From ECT2AJA-110-A sp035399845 (GTDB taxonomy: Bacteria; Planctomycetota; Phycisphaerae; UBA1845; UTPLA1), in assembly GCA_035399845.1 (NCBI GenBank), contig DAOPJV010000024.1, forward strand, positions 20,932-84,931: DNA of 64,000 bases, read 5' to 3'. Position numbers and translations under genes: made by a program. Under the pieces are notes generated by a model. It made no database searches. It was not told where the DNA came from and saw nothing but the letters and a program-made list of their open reading frames with translations. Positions 52,729 to 62,208 of the stretch are shown here, piece after piece; position 1 is the first letter of the stretch; every line of letters starts with the position of its first letter.

Positions 52729-53907
52729 TCATCCCCGTCGCGGATCCAGCAGCAGCGTCAGTTGCGCCTGGCTTGGTGGGGGCGCCGGGCATTGCCACGC
52801 GGCGAGCAGCGCCGCCTGTAAATGCCAGTCCGTTCGAAACGGGATCACGCGCCGGCCATCGACCACGAGCATGGCCTGTTCGGGTTGGGCGACAATGAGC
52901 AGCGACGCGTTCTCCGTCGTCAGCCGTTCCACGCGCTTCGTGCGGCCGATCAGATTGATTGACTGCACCGCCACGCCGCCGGGAATGAGGAAGAAGCGCC
53001 GCCTGCGAAACACATCGAAGAGGGCGCCACCCGCGAGCAGCGCGCAGAAGAGCGCCGCCCAGAGGAGATTCCCCGGCGACGGGTTGCGGACGGCCCGATA
53101 GATGAGCCAGCCCGGCAGGACGATCGGCGCGAGCGTGACGACGAGGACCAGCGCCAGCATTATGAGTCCGACGGGTATCGTGATGATGTGCCGCACAATG
53201 CGTCGCCAGGAAAACCCCTGCGGCGCGACGTCCGTCGCGTCGCCTTGCGCGTTCGCGTCAACAGAGTCGAGCTCGGCCTGAACCGGGTCAAACGTTCCGT
53301 CGTCCATCTTCGCCCGCGATTCGGGGTCCGACCGATGCAGAAGCCACATCAGCTGCTCGGCGTCCCGATCAATATCTATGGGCTCGAACGACATGTCGCA
53401 GGGTCCGACGCTCGGCGCGGCGGGCGCCTTCGGCGGTCGGGCGATGATCGCAAAGCCGGGGGGCAGGCGCTTTGCGAACCTGCGAATGACCTTGTGGGGT
53501 CTGAAGCTGGCGTACATCGCATGCTCCAGCACGCGATGCGGCGCCCGCGCAGCGGCCTGCGGATGCTCAACGACCCGGCACAGCCGTTCATACCGCCTGC
53601 CTCGCCGCCTGCGAATTCGGCGTCGTGTGAAATGATGTCCGAGACCGATCCAGAGCAGCGTCGGCGTGCAGGCGACGACGAGCGCGAGCGCCAGGTAGAG
53701 AACGCCCAGCATGAGGGGGCGATCCGCCGGGAATGAGAAGAGATCGAGCCAGGCGATCAGGGCGACATACGCGATGATCGACATGAGGATGGACAGAACG
53801 TTGACGACTTTGTCGACGAACGTGTCCTGCGCATGCCAGACAACGATCTGACGCGTGCGCAGCGTCGCGGCGTTCGTGCGGGATGTCGGGCGTGGCGCGT
53901 CTGTCAT
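52729..53907 (-). CDS. Tandem membrane-protein family, diverged paralogue 4
   Basis: 392 aa from ATG 53907 (a longer frame to 54072 lacks signal-like or conserved residues). Same order of elements but more diverged: two helices (about 35-85), RYERLCRVVEHPQAAARAPHR, LEHAMYASFRPHKVIRRFAK, LPPGFAIIARPP, FEPIDIDRDAEQLMWLL, two helices, FFLIPGGVAVQSINLIGR, and a C-terminal LQAALLAAWQCPAPPPSQ. It is the most upstream member on the minus strand. No family recognised. Confidence 0.78.
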   Translation of the reverse strand: MTDAPRPTSRTNAATLRTRQIVVWHAQDTFVDKVVNVLSILMSIIAYVALIAWLDLFSFPADRPLMLGVLYLALALVVACTPTLLWIGLGHHFTRRRIRRRRGRRYERLCRVVEHPQAAARAPHRVLEHAMYASFRPHKVIRRFAKRLPPGFAIIARPPKAPAAPSVGPCDMSFEPIDIDRDAEQLMWLLHRSDPESRAKMDDGTFDPVQAELDSVDANAQGDATDVAPQGFSWRRIVRHIITIPVGLIMLALVLVVTLAPIVLPGWLIYRAVRNPSPGNLLWAALFCALLAGGALFDVFRRRRFFLIPGGVAVQSINLIGRTKRVERLTTENASLLIVAQPEQAMLVVDGRRVIPFRTDWHLQAALLAAWQCPAPPPSQAQLTLLLDPRRG

Positions 53908-54430
53908 CAGGAATGGCCCGTTATCTGTCCGGTCAGGTCGCTGTTCGCGATCGCGGTTGTCGCGATGGCGTCGGCGTACGATACCCGAATCGATCTCCAC
54001 CGCATCCCGGCGGCCGTGAGAGGTCGCGCTGGGCGCGGGATATCCGCCCGCGACCTGAAACGCGTGCGGCATCCCGGCGATTGGGGGGCGGAAGCCGAAA
54101 GAGGGCTCAGGCGTCGTCGCTTACAGCGCTAAATTCGCGTGAATCCGCTTCTGTGAAGAGACGCTTAGTGTTGCGTTTGGCGATTCCGATTGTCACAACA
54201 AAGACGCTGATCTCGTCACGGAAGTGACGATGGGTTGTGTTGCCTTAGGATGAATTCCTATGGCGGCGCACAGCGCCGCGCCACGCCGTCGATTCCTAAT
54301 TCCTTAAAAGACGACAAAGAGCTCGTGAATTCGCCCGGCGCTCATTGAGTGGGTATTGCGCACTGACTACGTTGTGGCAGTCTGTTGAGAGCAGTGTTGT
54401 CACTTTCCTGAGATTTGGGAGAAGAAGCGG
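53908..54430. other. Divergent intergenic region, nothing recognised
   Basis: About 520 bp, somewhat AT-richer toward 54170-54420. It should hold promoters for the paralogue operon and the LTD gene. Confidence 0.5.
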
Positions 54431-56377
54431 ATGCGGTGTCAAAGATTCCTCGCGTGTTTCCTGTCGATCGTTGGGTTCGCGCAACTGGCGAACGCACAGA
54501 TCCTTATTACGGAGGTCATGTACGATCCGAACCTCGGCAACGAGCATGAGTATGTCGAACTCTACAACGCCGGCCCCAGCGCCGTTGATCTGACAGGCTA
54601 CACGCTGCGGGATGATCCAAACCAGGCGACGCCGGCGTCAGCGACCCTGAGCGGTGGGATCATTCCGCCGGGGGAAACAGCCGTCCTCATTCGCATCGAC
54701 GCCTCGCGCACGCTGGCGAATTACCAGTCAGCCTGGGGGATGGATCTCAATTACATCGAGACGCCCAACTGGCCGGTCTACAGCAACGGCGGCGACATGG
54801 TTCAGCTTCTCGATCCGTCGAATACGCTGGTCGCGTCGCTCGACTACTCGCCCGCCGGCGGTTTTCCGTTTGCGAATGACGCCGCCTCGATCTACATGCT
54901 GGACCGACAGGCCGCCGATCCTTATGGCGCCGCCAACTGGGCCCTGAGCGTTGTCGACGTCGATTGTGCCCGCAGCGGCCAGGCGCCGAGGGCGAGCGAT
55001 ATCGGAAGCCCGGGCCTGCTGCCCGATTCGGGCTGCCAGGTTGCCGGCGCGCCGACGCTGCTGATCACGGAGGTCATGTACGATCCGAATCTCGGCAACG
55101 AGTACGAATACGTCGAGCTCTACAATACCGGCGACGTCGCCGTCGATCTGACGGGCTACACGCTGCGGGACAATCCCGCACAGGAGTTTCCCGCCTCCGC
55201 AACGCTGGCCGGCGGTAACGTCCAGCCCGGCGAAACGGCGATCCTCATCCGCATCGACGCGTCGCGCACCCTCGAGAATTACCAGCTGGCCTGGGGGACG
55301 GATCTCAACTTCGTCGAGATTCCGGATTGGCCTGTCTTCAGCAACGCGGGTGACATCGTCCAGCTGCTCGATCCGACAGACACGCTGATCGCGTCGCTCG
55401 ACTACGCGCCCGCGGGCGGTTTCCCTTTCACGAATGACTCGTCATCGATCTACATGCTTGATCGCCAGGCGGCGGATCCGTACGCCGCATCGAACTGGGC
55501 GCTGAGCGCCGTCGGCGTTGACTGCGGCCGCTCCGGTAGCGCGCCGCGCAATGGCGACGTTGGCAGTCCCGGGGCGTTGCCGGATTCCGATTGCCAGCCG
55601 GCGGGCGAGAGCGGTCTGCTGCTGGTGACCGAGATCATGTATGACCCGAACCTCAACAACGAGCACGAGTACGTCGAGGTCTACAACCCGGGAACGACGC
55701 CGATCAGCCTCTCCGGCTGGAAGCTCCGCGACAATCCTGCGCAGGCGGTCCCGAATGAAGTCACGCTGACAGCGGGGGTCGTGCCGGCGGGTGGAACCGC
55801 CGTCCTGATCCGGATCGACGCGGCGCGAACGCTCGAAGGCTTCCGGAACACCTGGGGGACGAACATCAACTTCGTCGAAGTGACGCCGTGGCCCGTTTAC
55901 ACCAACGGCGGCGACGTCGTCGAGCTCCTCGATCCGAGCGACAACGTCATCGCCTCCGTCGATTACACCGTCACGACGGGCTTCCCGTTCCCGAACGATC
56001 AGTCCTCGATCTACATGCTCGATATCAACGCCCTGGATCTCTACGGCGCCGCGAACTGGGCGCTGAGCTTCGACGGAATCGACGGCGCCTATCAGGGGCT
56101 TCGCCTTCCCGCAATCGACGTCGGCAGCCCCGGCTTTGTTCCCGGCGCGCCGATCGTCGGTGTCTGCGGCGACTCGAACTGCGACGGTCTCGTCAACAGC
56201 GATGACATCGGCTTCTTCATCGACGCCGTCATCGGTGGCGAACCCGCGTGGTCCGGGCGTTTCGGCGGATCGGCGCCGTGCCCGTTCACGAACAACGACA
56301 TCAACGCCGACACGATCGTCAACGTCGGCGATCTCGCCGATTTCGTCGCCGCGCTCCTGAACGGCGGCTGCCAGTAA
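54431..56377 (+). CDS. Exported protein with three lamin-tail domains and a dockerin pair
   Basis: 648 aa; signal peptide to about residue 23 (QLANA). Three LTD units of about 190 residues follow, each starting (L)LITEVMYDPNLGNEHEYVEL or a close variant, with VDLTGYTLRD, GETA(V/I)LIRIDASRTL and DVVELLDPSD-like strands. The C-terminus has two dockerin loops: GDSNCDGLVNSDDIGFFIDA and NDINADTIVNVGDLADF. LTD is an immunoglobulin-like fold found in bacterial exported proteins and nucleases; no nuclease domain is present here. Units 1 and 2 are most similar, consistent with internal duplication. The next gene encodes a single-LTD protein. Confidence 0.92.
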   Translation: MRCQRFLACFLSIVGFAQLANAQILITEVMYDPNLGNEHEYVELYNAGPSAVDLTGYTLRDDPNQATPASATLSGGIIPPGETAVLIRIDASRTLANYQSAWGMDLNYIETPNWPVYSNGGDMVQLLDPSNTLVASLDYSPAGGFPFANDAASIYMLDRQAADPYGAANWALSVVDVDCARSGQAPRASDIGSPGLLPDSGCQVAGAPTLLITEVMYDPNLGNEYEYVELYNTGDVAVDLTGYTLRDNPAQEFPASATLAGGNVQPGETAILIRIDASRTLENYQLAWGTDLNFVEIPDWPVFSNAGDIVQLLDPTDTLIASLDYAPAGGFPFTNDSSSIYMLDRQAADPYAASNWALSAVGVDCGRSGSAPRNGDVGSPGALPDSDCQPAGESGLLLVTEIMYDPNLNNEHEYVEVYNPGTTPISLSGWKLRDNPAQAVPNEVTLTAGVVPAGGTAVLIRIDAARTLEGFRNTWGTNINFVEVTPWPVYTNGGDVVELLDPSDNVIASVDYTVTTGFPFPNDQSSIYMLDINALDLYGAANWALSFDGIDGAYQGLRLPAIDVGSPGFVPGAPIVGVCGDSNCDGLVNSDDIGFFIDAVIGGEPAWSGRFGGSAPCPFTNNDINADTIVNVGDLADFVAALLNGGCQ

Positions 56378-56470
56378 TCGGAAAGTCTGTGTCAGGGACG
56401 GGGGGCGCCAGACGCCCGCCGGTCCCTTGATCCCGGAGTGAAATCGGAAAGAAGCTTCAAAAGGAGACGA

Positions 56471-57136
56471 ATGATGAACCCTGGAAACCTGCTGCGATCG
56501 CTGAGTGTGATCCTGGGCCTGACGGCCGCCGCCAATGCCGACCTTCTGATCACGGAAGTGATGTATGACCCGGCGGGCGGCAACGAGCACGAGTATGTCG
56601 AGCTCTACAACAGCGGCGCGACGACGATCGACCTCACGGGCTACACGTTGTCCGATGATCCGGGCCAGACGATTCCGAACACGTACACGCTGCCAGGCGG
56701 ATCGATCGATCCGGGCGAAACGGCGCTGCTCGTCAGGATCGACGGGTCGCGACTCCTGTCGAACTATCAGAACGCCTGGGGCGCGGGACTGAATTTCATC
56801 GAAGTCACGCCCTGGCCCATTTACACGAATGGCGGCGACACGGTCGTTCTGTATGACCCGTTCAATACGGTCGTTGCCTCCGTGGACTACCGACCTTCGA
56901 ACAGTTACCCGGTGTCCAACGATTCGTCATCCATCTACATGCTCGATCCTGGCGCCGCGAATCCCTACGACGGATCCAACTGGGCCCTGAGCGCGGACGG
57001 GATAGACGGAGCGCATTTCGGAAACGCGCCGCGCGCCAGTGATGTCGGCAGCCCCGGTCTTGTCGTTCCGGAACCGGCGACGATGTCGCTGCTTGTGATC
57101 GCGGGACTGGCCGTTGTGCGCCGACGTCGCGCGTGA
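56471..57136 (+). CDS. Single lamin-tail domain protein with PEP-CTERM anchor
   Basis: 221 aa from ATG 56471 (or 56474), with AAGGAG at 56461-56466. Signal peptide (SLSVILGLTAAANA), one LTD unit (LLITEVMYDPAGGNEHEYVE, IDLTGYTLSDDPG, GETALLVRID), then a PEP-CTERM tag: VVPEPATMSLLVIAGLAVV followed by RRRRA. The LTD is close in sequence to those of the upstream protein, so the two arose by duplication with exchange of the anchoring end (dockerin versus PEP-CTERM). Confidence 0.9.
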   Translation: MMNPGNLLRSLSVILGLTAAANADLLITEVMYDPAGGNEHEYVELYNSGATTIDLTGYTLSDDPGQTIPNTYTLPGGSIDPGETALLVRIDGSRLLSNYQNAWGAGLNFIEVTPWPIYTNGGDTVVLYDPFNTVVASVDYRPSNSYPVSNDSSSIYMLDPGAANPYDGSNWALSADGIDGAHFGNAPRASDVGSPGLVVPEPATMSLLVIAGLAVVRRRRA

Positions 57137-57215
57137 CGCTCGGCCCGATATGGGGTTCAAGGGCGCCGCCGATACGCAACGGTGGCGCCCTTATTCAATC
57201 ATGGGAGTTCTGCAC

Positions 57216-58022
57216 ATGCTCAAGACAAGGCGTCGGGGGTTCACGTTGATCGAGCTGCTCGTTGTCGTGGCCATCATCGCGCTCGTGATTTCGATTCTCG
57301 TGCCGTCGCTGAATGGCGCGCGTCGCCGGGCGCGACAGGTGAAGTGCCTGTCGAATGTTCGTCAGCATGGTCTGGCGTTCATCCTCTACGCCGCCGACTA
57401 CGACGACCAGCTCCCTTATTTCAGTGAAGGCGTTCCCGGCGACGCGGGTTCGCCCGCGTACACATCGCTGCAGGATCCGCGCGAGGCCGGCGGAAAACTC
57501 TGGTACGAGCTGCTCGTCGAGCACGGCGCGGCCTACGAGGGGTTCGAGGCCCAGATCAGCCATCACAACGATCCACGCGTCGGCGTCTGGCTCTGCCCGT
57601 CCGTGGACAATCGCAACATGGCCGACGTGCATGGTTCCACGCCGACGTGGGGCGGTGGCTACGGTGTCGCCATCAATGTCATTGGCTACGCGCAGGGCGC
57701 CAGCGAGTTCGCCGATGGCTCTCCCAAGCTGAGTGGTATTCGCGATTCGTCCACGCTCATGCTCGTCGGCGACACGGGGCGCCCGGACTTCTACAACGCC
57801 CGCGGCACGCCGTTCTACTACGTCAACTGGATGCGTACGCTGAACCCGCCATTCAACTGGCTGAATCCGAAGTCCGACCAGGTCGCGGCTCGGCACGATC
57901 GCAAGGCCAACATCGCGTTCGCTGATGGTCACGCCACCGCCATGCGGCACGCGGCGATCGTCGCGAACGAAGGTGACATGTTCGGTCTCTTCGACCCACG
58001 CGTGACACATCCCGCCAACTGA
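57216..58022 (+). CDS. Prepilin-leader protein with H-X9-DG-like motif
   Basis: 268 aa from ATG 57216, with GGGAG 8 nt upstream. Canonical leader RRRGFTLIELLVVVAIIAL with Gly at -1 and Glu at +5. The C-terminus has HDRKANIAFADGHA, the H-X9-DG signature. Follows the two LTD genes on the same strand after 79 bp. Family abundant in planctomycetes; role unknown. Confidence 0.88.
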   Translation: MLKTRRRGFTLIELLVVVAIIALVISILVPSLNGARRRARQVKCLSNVRQHGLAFILYAADYDDQLPYFSEGVPGDAGSPAYTSLQDPREAGGKLWYELLVEHGAAYEGFEAQISHHNDPRVGVWLCPSVDNRNMADVHGSTPTWGGGYGVAINVIGYAQGASEFADGSPKLSGIRDSSTLMLVGDTGRPDFYNARGTPFYYVNWMRTLNPPFNWLNPKSDQVAARHDRKANIAFADGHATAMRHAAIVANEGDMFGLFDPRVTHPAN

Positions 58023-58063
58023 CTCGCGCAACTGAGTGCAGAGCGCACTGGAGGACCGATTTG

Positions 58064-59239
58064 ATGAACGGGAACGACATCATCAGCCGGCGTTCGTTTC
58101 TTTCGGGGACCGCCGCGGCGCTGGCCGCCACCGCGTTGCCCCGGCGTGTCGAACTGTTTGCCGCCGCTCCGGCGCCGCGCATCGTGCGACCCAGGAGCGA
58201 GGCGCTCTACGGATTCGCATTGCTCGGCGACCTGCACTACGACAGGTGGGACCATCATGACATGGACTGGGTCCGGCGCGAGAAGGGCAAGGACGTTCGG
58301 CAGATCGAAGGCTACGTCGAGTCGACGGAGAAACACACGCCCCGACTGTTTTCACGTGTTCGGGAGATGATCGCGACGTCGCCGTCGAAAATCGCCGGAG
58401 TCGTTCACGTGGGTGATTTCGTCGAAGGCCTCTGCGGAAGCGCGGCCCTGCAGACGACGCAGTTCCGCGACGCCATGAAATTCGTGGGCGATTCGAAGCT
58501 CGGGACGCCCTTCCTGATGACCAAGGGAAATCACGACATCACGGGCCCCGGCGCCAGGGAGGCGTTCGATGATGTTCTCCTTCCCTGGATGATGAAAAAC
58601 GCCGACATCAGGGCGACAGCGTCGTCGAATTACACGTGGACGTACGGCAACGACCTGTTTGTCTTCTTCGACGCCTACCAGCCGGATCTCGACTGGCTCG
58701 CGTCGAAGTCGAAGGAAGCGGCCGCCGCAAAACGCGTCTTCTTCGTCATTCATCCGCCCGTTGTGCCTTACAACGCCCGATCGAACTGGCATGTATTCCA
58801 TTCGGAGTCCGACAGGGAGTCGCGCCAGCGTCTTCTGGCGTGGCTGGGGCGGCATGGCGCAATCGTCCTGAGTGGTCACCTTCATCGATACGCGATGCTG
58901 ACGCGACGAACGACGGGCGGAGACTTCACGCAGTTCGCCGTCTGCAGCGTCATCCGCAGCGAGCGCGAACAGCCTCAGAAAACCCGGAGCGGTCTGGACG
59001 ACTACAACGAAGGCCTGCTCGAACTGGAACCGAAATTCTCACCTGATACCAGAGAGCGGCGCAAACAACTGATTCTCGAGGAAAAGCCCTCGATCACCTC
59101 GTTTGATTATGCGCGCGTTCCCGGTTTCGCCATGCTGTGGGTTTACCCGGACGCCGTTCAGGCCGACGTCTATCTGGGCTATCAGAATGACGTTTGGAAG
59201 CAGCCGCGACTGGACAGGAGCGGGCGCCCGACGATCTAG
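58064..59239 (+). CDS. Tat-exported calcineurin-like metallophosphoesterase
   Basis: 391 aa. ATG 58064 is preferred over TTG 58061; GGAGG lies about 10 nt upstream. Twin-arginine signal SRRSFLSGTAAALAA at residues 8-22. Metallophosphoesterase motifs in order: GDLHYD, HVGDFVEG, KGNHDI, VIHPPV and SGHLHRY, covering the dinuclear metal site. Tat export fits a folded metalloenzyme. Substrate unknown; phosphate scavenging under the PhoBR-like system in this window is possible but untested. Its stop overlaps the convergent stop of the next gene within CTAG. Confidence 0.9.
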   Translation: MNGNDIISRRSFLSGTAAALAATALPRRVELFAAAPAPRIVRPRSEALYGFALLGDLHYDRWDHHDMDWVRREKGKDVRQIEGYVESTEKHTPRLFSRVREMIATSPSKIAGVVHVGDFVEGLCGSAALQTTQFRDAMKFVGDSKLGTPFLMTKGNHDITGPGAREAFDDVLLPWMMKNADIRATASSNYTWTYGNDLFVFFDAYQPDLDWLASKSKEAAAAKRVFFVIHPPVVPYNARSNWHVFHSESDRESRQRLLAWLGRHGAIVLSGHLHRYAMLTRRTTGGDFTQFAVCSVIRSEREQPQKTRSGLDDYNEGLLELEPKFSPDTRERRKQLILEEKPSITSFDYARVPGFAMLWVYPDAVQADVYLGYQNDVWKQPRLDRSGRPTI

Positions 59240-60267
59240 GACGCCGGCTCGCTGGGATCCTGTGTTCGCCGCCGCCATCGTGTGGGGATACCGTAGGTCG
59301 ATTCCACTTTCGGCGTGCCGCATTCAGGACAGGCGTGACCGGCCACGCGATCCAGATCGTAGCCGCAATGCTGGCAGCAGCCGGGCGGATACGCGCGGTT
59401 GCGGAACCGCATCAGCATGACAACGCCGAACAAGAGGACTGTCGGTAGCCAGAGCGGAACGATCAGGCCGTGCTCGGTGTAACTGTATTCCCCGTAGCCG
59501 ACGTTGTACCTGGCGAGCAGCGCCTCCTCCTGTTCCGGGCTGATCCTGATGCGGTCATATCGATAGGTTTCTTTGTTGAAAGGTCGCACGAGGTCCGTAG
59601 GAGTGTGGAAACGACCGGTATCGAATCGGGAGGGCCACCAGTAGTACGTCCTTCCGGCGGCTTTGCGTTTCCAGCTGATCTGGTCGTTACGAACTCGCCC
59701 GATCGCAACCATGTCCCGGACCATGCCCGTCGGCGCCGCTGAGCCGTCATCGATGAAGGCCGCCCGTGCGGATGTCCGCAGGTCGGCCGTCCGGAGTTCG
59801 AGGGAATAGCCATCGCCGGCGAAATAGCGCTTTGTCTCGATCTCCGCCCCGAGGTTGAATGACAACGCCCAGAGGATCAGAAACAGCCATGCGCCGGCAG
59901 TCGCGAGTAAGCGAAACAAGCCGCGGCCATGCGTTCGTTTCTCATGAGCGTCACTGGACCGGCGAATCACCCCCGAACAGGCGCCGCAACGATCCGGCGT
60001 CCCGTCGATCCGGCCGCCACAATGCGGGCAGTGCCCATGGGGAACGCGATGTCGCATCAGAATAACGAATCGCACCAGCGCAAGAACGATGACGACGCCG
60101 AGGCCTGTGACGGCGCCCAGAGGGGCGGCCATCGAATTAAAGTTGATGGCGTATTCGATCTTCCCAAACAGATCGAACGAAATCCCGACGATGACCCATC
60201 CGCAAACCAATACGAAGAGCCCGATCGTCAGCATCTCCCGTGACTGTTTCGACATTCGAAGTCTCAT
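59236..60267 (-). CDS. Membrane protein with two zinc ribbons
   Basis: 343 aa. Two N-terminal helices (about 12-70), zinc ribbon 1 CPHCGGRIDGTPDRCGAC, a helix at about 120-140, an extracytoplasmic beta-rich region, another helix near 265-285, then zinc ribbon 2 CQHCGYDLDRVAGHACPEC. The C..CGYDL......CPECG ribbon is a recurring planctomycete C-terminal module. Function unknown. Confidence 0.82.
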   Translation of the reverse strand: MRLRMSKQSREMLTIGLFVLVCGWVIVGISFDLFGKIEYAINFNSMAAPLGAVTGLGVVIVLALVRFVILMRHRVPHGHCPHCGGRIDGTPDRCGACSGVIRRSSDAHEKRTHGRGLFRLLATAGAWLFLILWALSFNLGAEIETKRYFAGDGYSLELRTADLRTSARAAFIDDGSAAPTGMVRDMVAIGRVRNDQISWKRKAAGRTYYWWPSRFDTGRFHTPTDLVRPFNKETYRYDRIRISPEQEEALLARYNVGYGEYSYTEHGLIVPLWLPTVLLFGVVMLMRFRNRAYPPGCCQHCGYDLDRVAGHACPECGTPKVESTYGIPTRWRRRTQDPSEPAS

Positions 60268-60377
60268 CAGCGGCCCTCAATGCGCTCCCGCGACGATTGT
60301 ATTGGGTTAGAATCCTGTCGTCACGTATTCGTGTTTCGTCTGAATGCGTCGCCGGGCCTGGATTTCGAGGTATCGTT

Positions 60378-62096
60378 GTGAACGCAACGTCAGGGCCAAC
60401 ATTCGAGCGCATCTCCATCGAGCTGACGAACCAATGCTCGAAAGGCTGCGCGTTCTGCTACAACGGCAGCCACGCCGGCGGCGCATCGGCCTGGACGCCC
60501 GATGATGTCGTGGCCTTCGTTCGCGACTGCGCCGCGCACGGAACACGATTCGTCTCCTTCGGCGGCGGCGAGCCGTTGGAATATGTCGGCTTGTACGACG
60601 TGCTCGAACGACTGGAAGGCGTCGTTTTCCGCTCCCTGACCACCAATGGTCTCCCGCTGGACGACGCGACGATCGATCGCCTCGTGGCGGCGCGACCCGA
60701 CAAGGTTCACATTTCGATTCACTATCCCGGAAACAGGGCGGAAGTCGGTCGCGTCTGCCGCCGGATCGGCGAACTGGCGTCGCGCGGCGTTGCGACGGGC
60801 GTCAACCTGCTCGTTCGGCGCAGTGAGCTTTCCGCCGTCGCGCGGGTGATTCGGGCGCTCAACCGCGCAGGCATTGAGGAGGATCGCATCGTCTTCCTGC
60901 CGATGCGCGGCGCCGACACACCCTCGCCTGAGGAACTGGCGGCGGCGACGGGCGTTCGCGCGTTCCAGTCGATGACCTGCCTGACGCGTTGTGGTCCCAG
61001 CGAGCGATTCTGTTCCGTTGATTGGAGTCGCGGCGTCGGCTGGTGCTCGTACACAACGTCGCGACGGCGCCTCGAAACCCTGGATTTCGCGGGCCTCTGC
61101 GCTGCGCTCGATGGTCTCGGTCTGAAGACCTGCGGCGCCGAGTCGTTGAACGAGCCGACGCGCACGGGGCTGGATTTGTTGACGTACCCTTTCGATGAAG
61201 CGGATCGCCCGTCGCCAGGTCGCGTAATATCGACGGCCACGATTCCCGCCGCCCACAGCATGGACACGGAGTGGTTCGCCGTGGACGCCGAAGGCCATGT
61301 GGCGCTGTTCGATTCATTTGAGCCGGGTGTCGCACCGAGCAACTGGTTCGATGCGGGATTGTCTGAGTATCATCATCTCGATCTGGTGGGCCTGATCGCA
61401 AAGGGAAATGAGCCGCGCGATGTGACCTTTGATGTGGCCGACATTGTCGCGATGGGGCCGGGCAGGATCTTCCACGGTCTGTACGGCGAGGAACCGAAGT
61501 CGCTCGCCCGCAGCGTGATTTCGCTGGAAGAGTTCATTCGTCTGCACGAGCTTCGATCTCCGCCACGGCGCAGGTCACTCATTGACATGCTTCTCGGCAG
61601 AACCTGGCGCGAAACAACGCGACTCCCATCACTATTCCGGGGTTTTTGCTGGCTGCGGGATGAAACTGTGGCGGAGCGGTTGGGAGCGGGTTGCCTGGTT
61701 CTGCCGACGCGGGAACACACGTTTGCATTTTTTGATTCGGTCGAGACTGCGAACCTGGCTGATATGTTCCGAGTCGGCGATGTCCTCTCTTTTGCGACAG
61801 TTGATTTGACGTTTGCTCCATGGATGGCCCGATTCGGCTTCTACTACTTCGCCTGCGATGAATACAACGGCGGTCCCTACGATCGGATCGAAACACCGCG
61901 CACACCGTGCGTGATCTCGCAGCTTCCGGCGTCGGCGCAGCGGGTTTGCAATATTGTACGATTTGAGGATATCCAATTCCGCGATGTCCCGCGCATTCAG
62001 CCCTTCACGCATTTCCCCTGCAGGGCGTATGGAGGGACCTGGATCGATCTGCAAGGCAATGTTCACGAAGTTCCTGGCAAATCCGAATGTGAATGA
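60378..62096 (+). CDS. Radical SAM enzyme fused to an unrecognised C-terminal domain
   Basis: 572 aa from GTG 60378 with GAGG 7 nt upstream; a longer frame to 60240 would overlap the divergent gene. The 4Fe-4S/SAM motif is CSKGCAFC (C20, C24, C27), with the glycine motif FVSFGGGEPLEY. A second Cys group CLTRCGPSERFCSVDW at about 205-220 could hold an auxiliary cluster or close the substrate site. From about residue 295 the sequence changes to a different domain beginning TEWFAVDAEGHVALFDSFEP and ending AYGGTWIDLQGNVHEV. Openings like WFAVDxEGHVAxFxS(G/F)E occur, from memory, in stand-alone bacterial proteins of unknown function. No precursor peptide gene is adjacent. Confidence 0.85.
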   Translation: MNATSGPTFERISIELTNQCSKGCAFCYNGSHAGGASAWTPDDVVAFVRDCAAHGTRFVSFGGGEPLEYVGLYDVLERLEGVVFRSLTTNGLPLDDATIDRLVAARPDKVHISIHYPGNRAEVGRVCRRIGELASRGVATGVNLLVRRSELSAVARVIRALNRAGIEEDRIVFLPMRGADTPSPEELAAATGVRAFQSMTCLTRCGPSERFCSVDWSRGVGWCSYTTSRRRLETLDFAGLCAALDGLGLKTCGAESLNEPTRTGLDLLTYPFDEADRPSPGRVISTATIPAAHSMDTEWFAVDAEGHVALFDSFEPGVAPSNWFDAGLSEYHHLDLVGLIAKGNEPRDVTFDVADIVAMGPGRIFHGLYGEEPKSLARSVISLEEFIRLHELRSPPRRRSLIDMLLGRTWRETTRLPSLFRGFCWLRDETVAERLGAGCLVLPTREHTFAFFDSVETANLADMFRVGDVLSFATVDLTFAPWMARFGFYYFACDEYNGGPYDRIETPRTPCVISQLPASAQRVCNIVRFEDIQFRDVPRIQPFTHFPCRAYGGTWIDLQGNVHEVPGKSECE

Positions 62097-62208
62097 TCGA
62101 ACCTTCCGTGTAGGATGATCGCCATCCCGCGGGGTGAATTCGTCCCCGATTGTGAGATCGGAGCGCGGATTCAGTGTATTAGCCATCCTCCATTGTGAAG
62201 GTCGCCCG

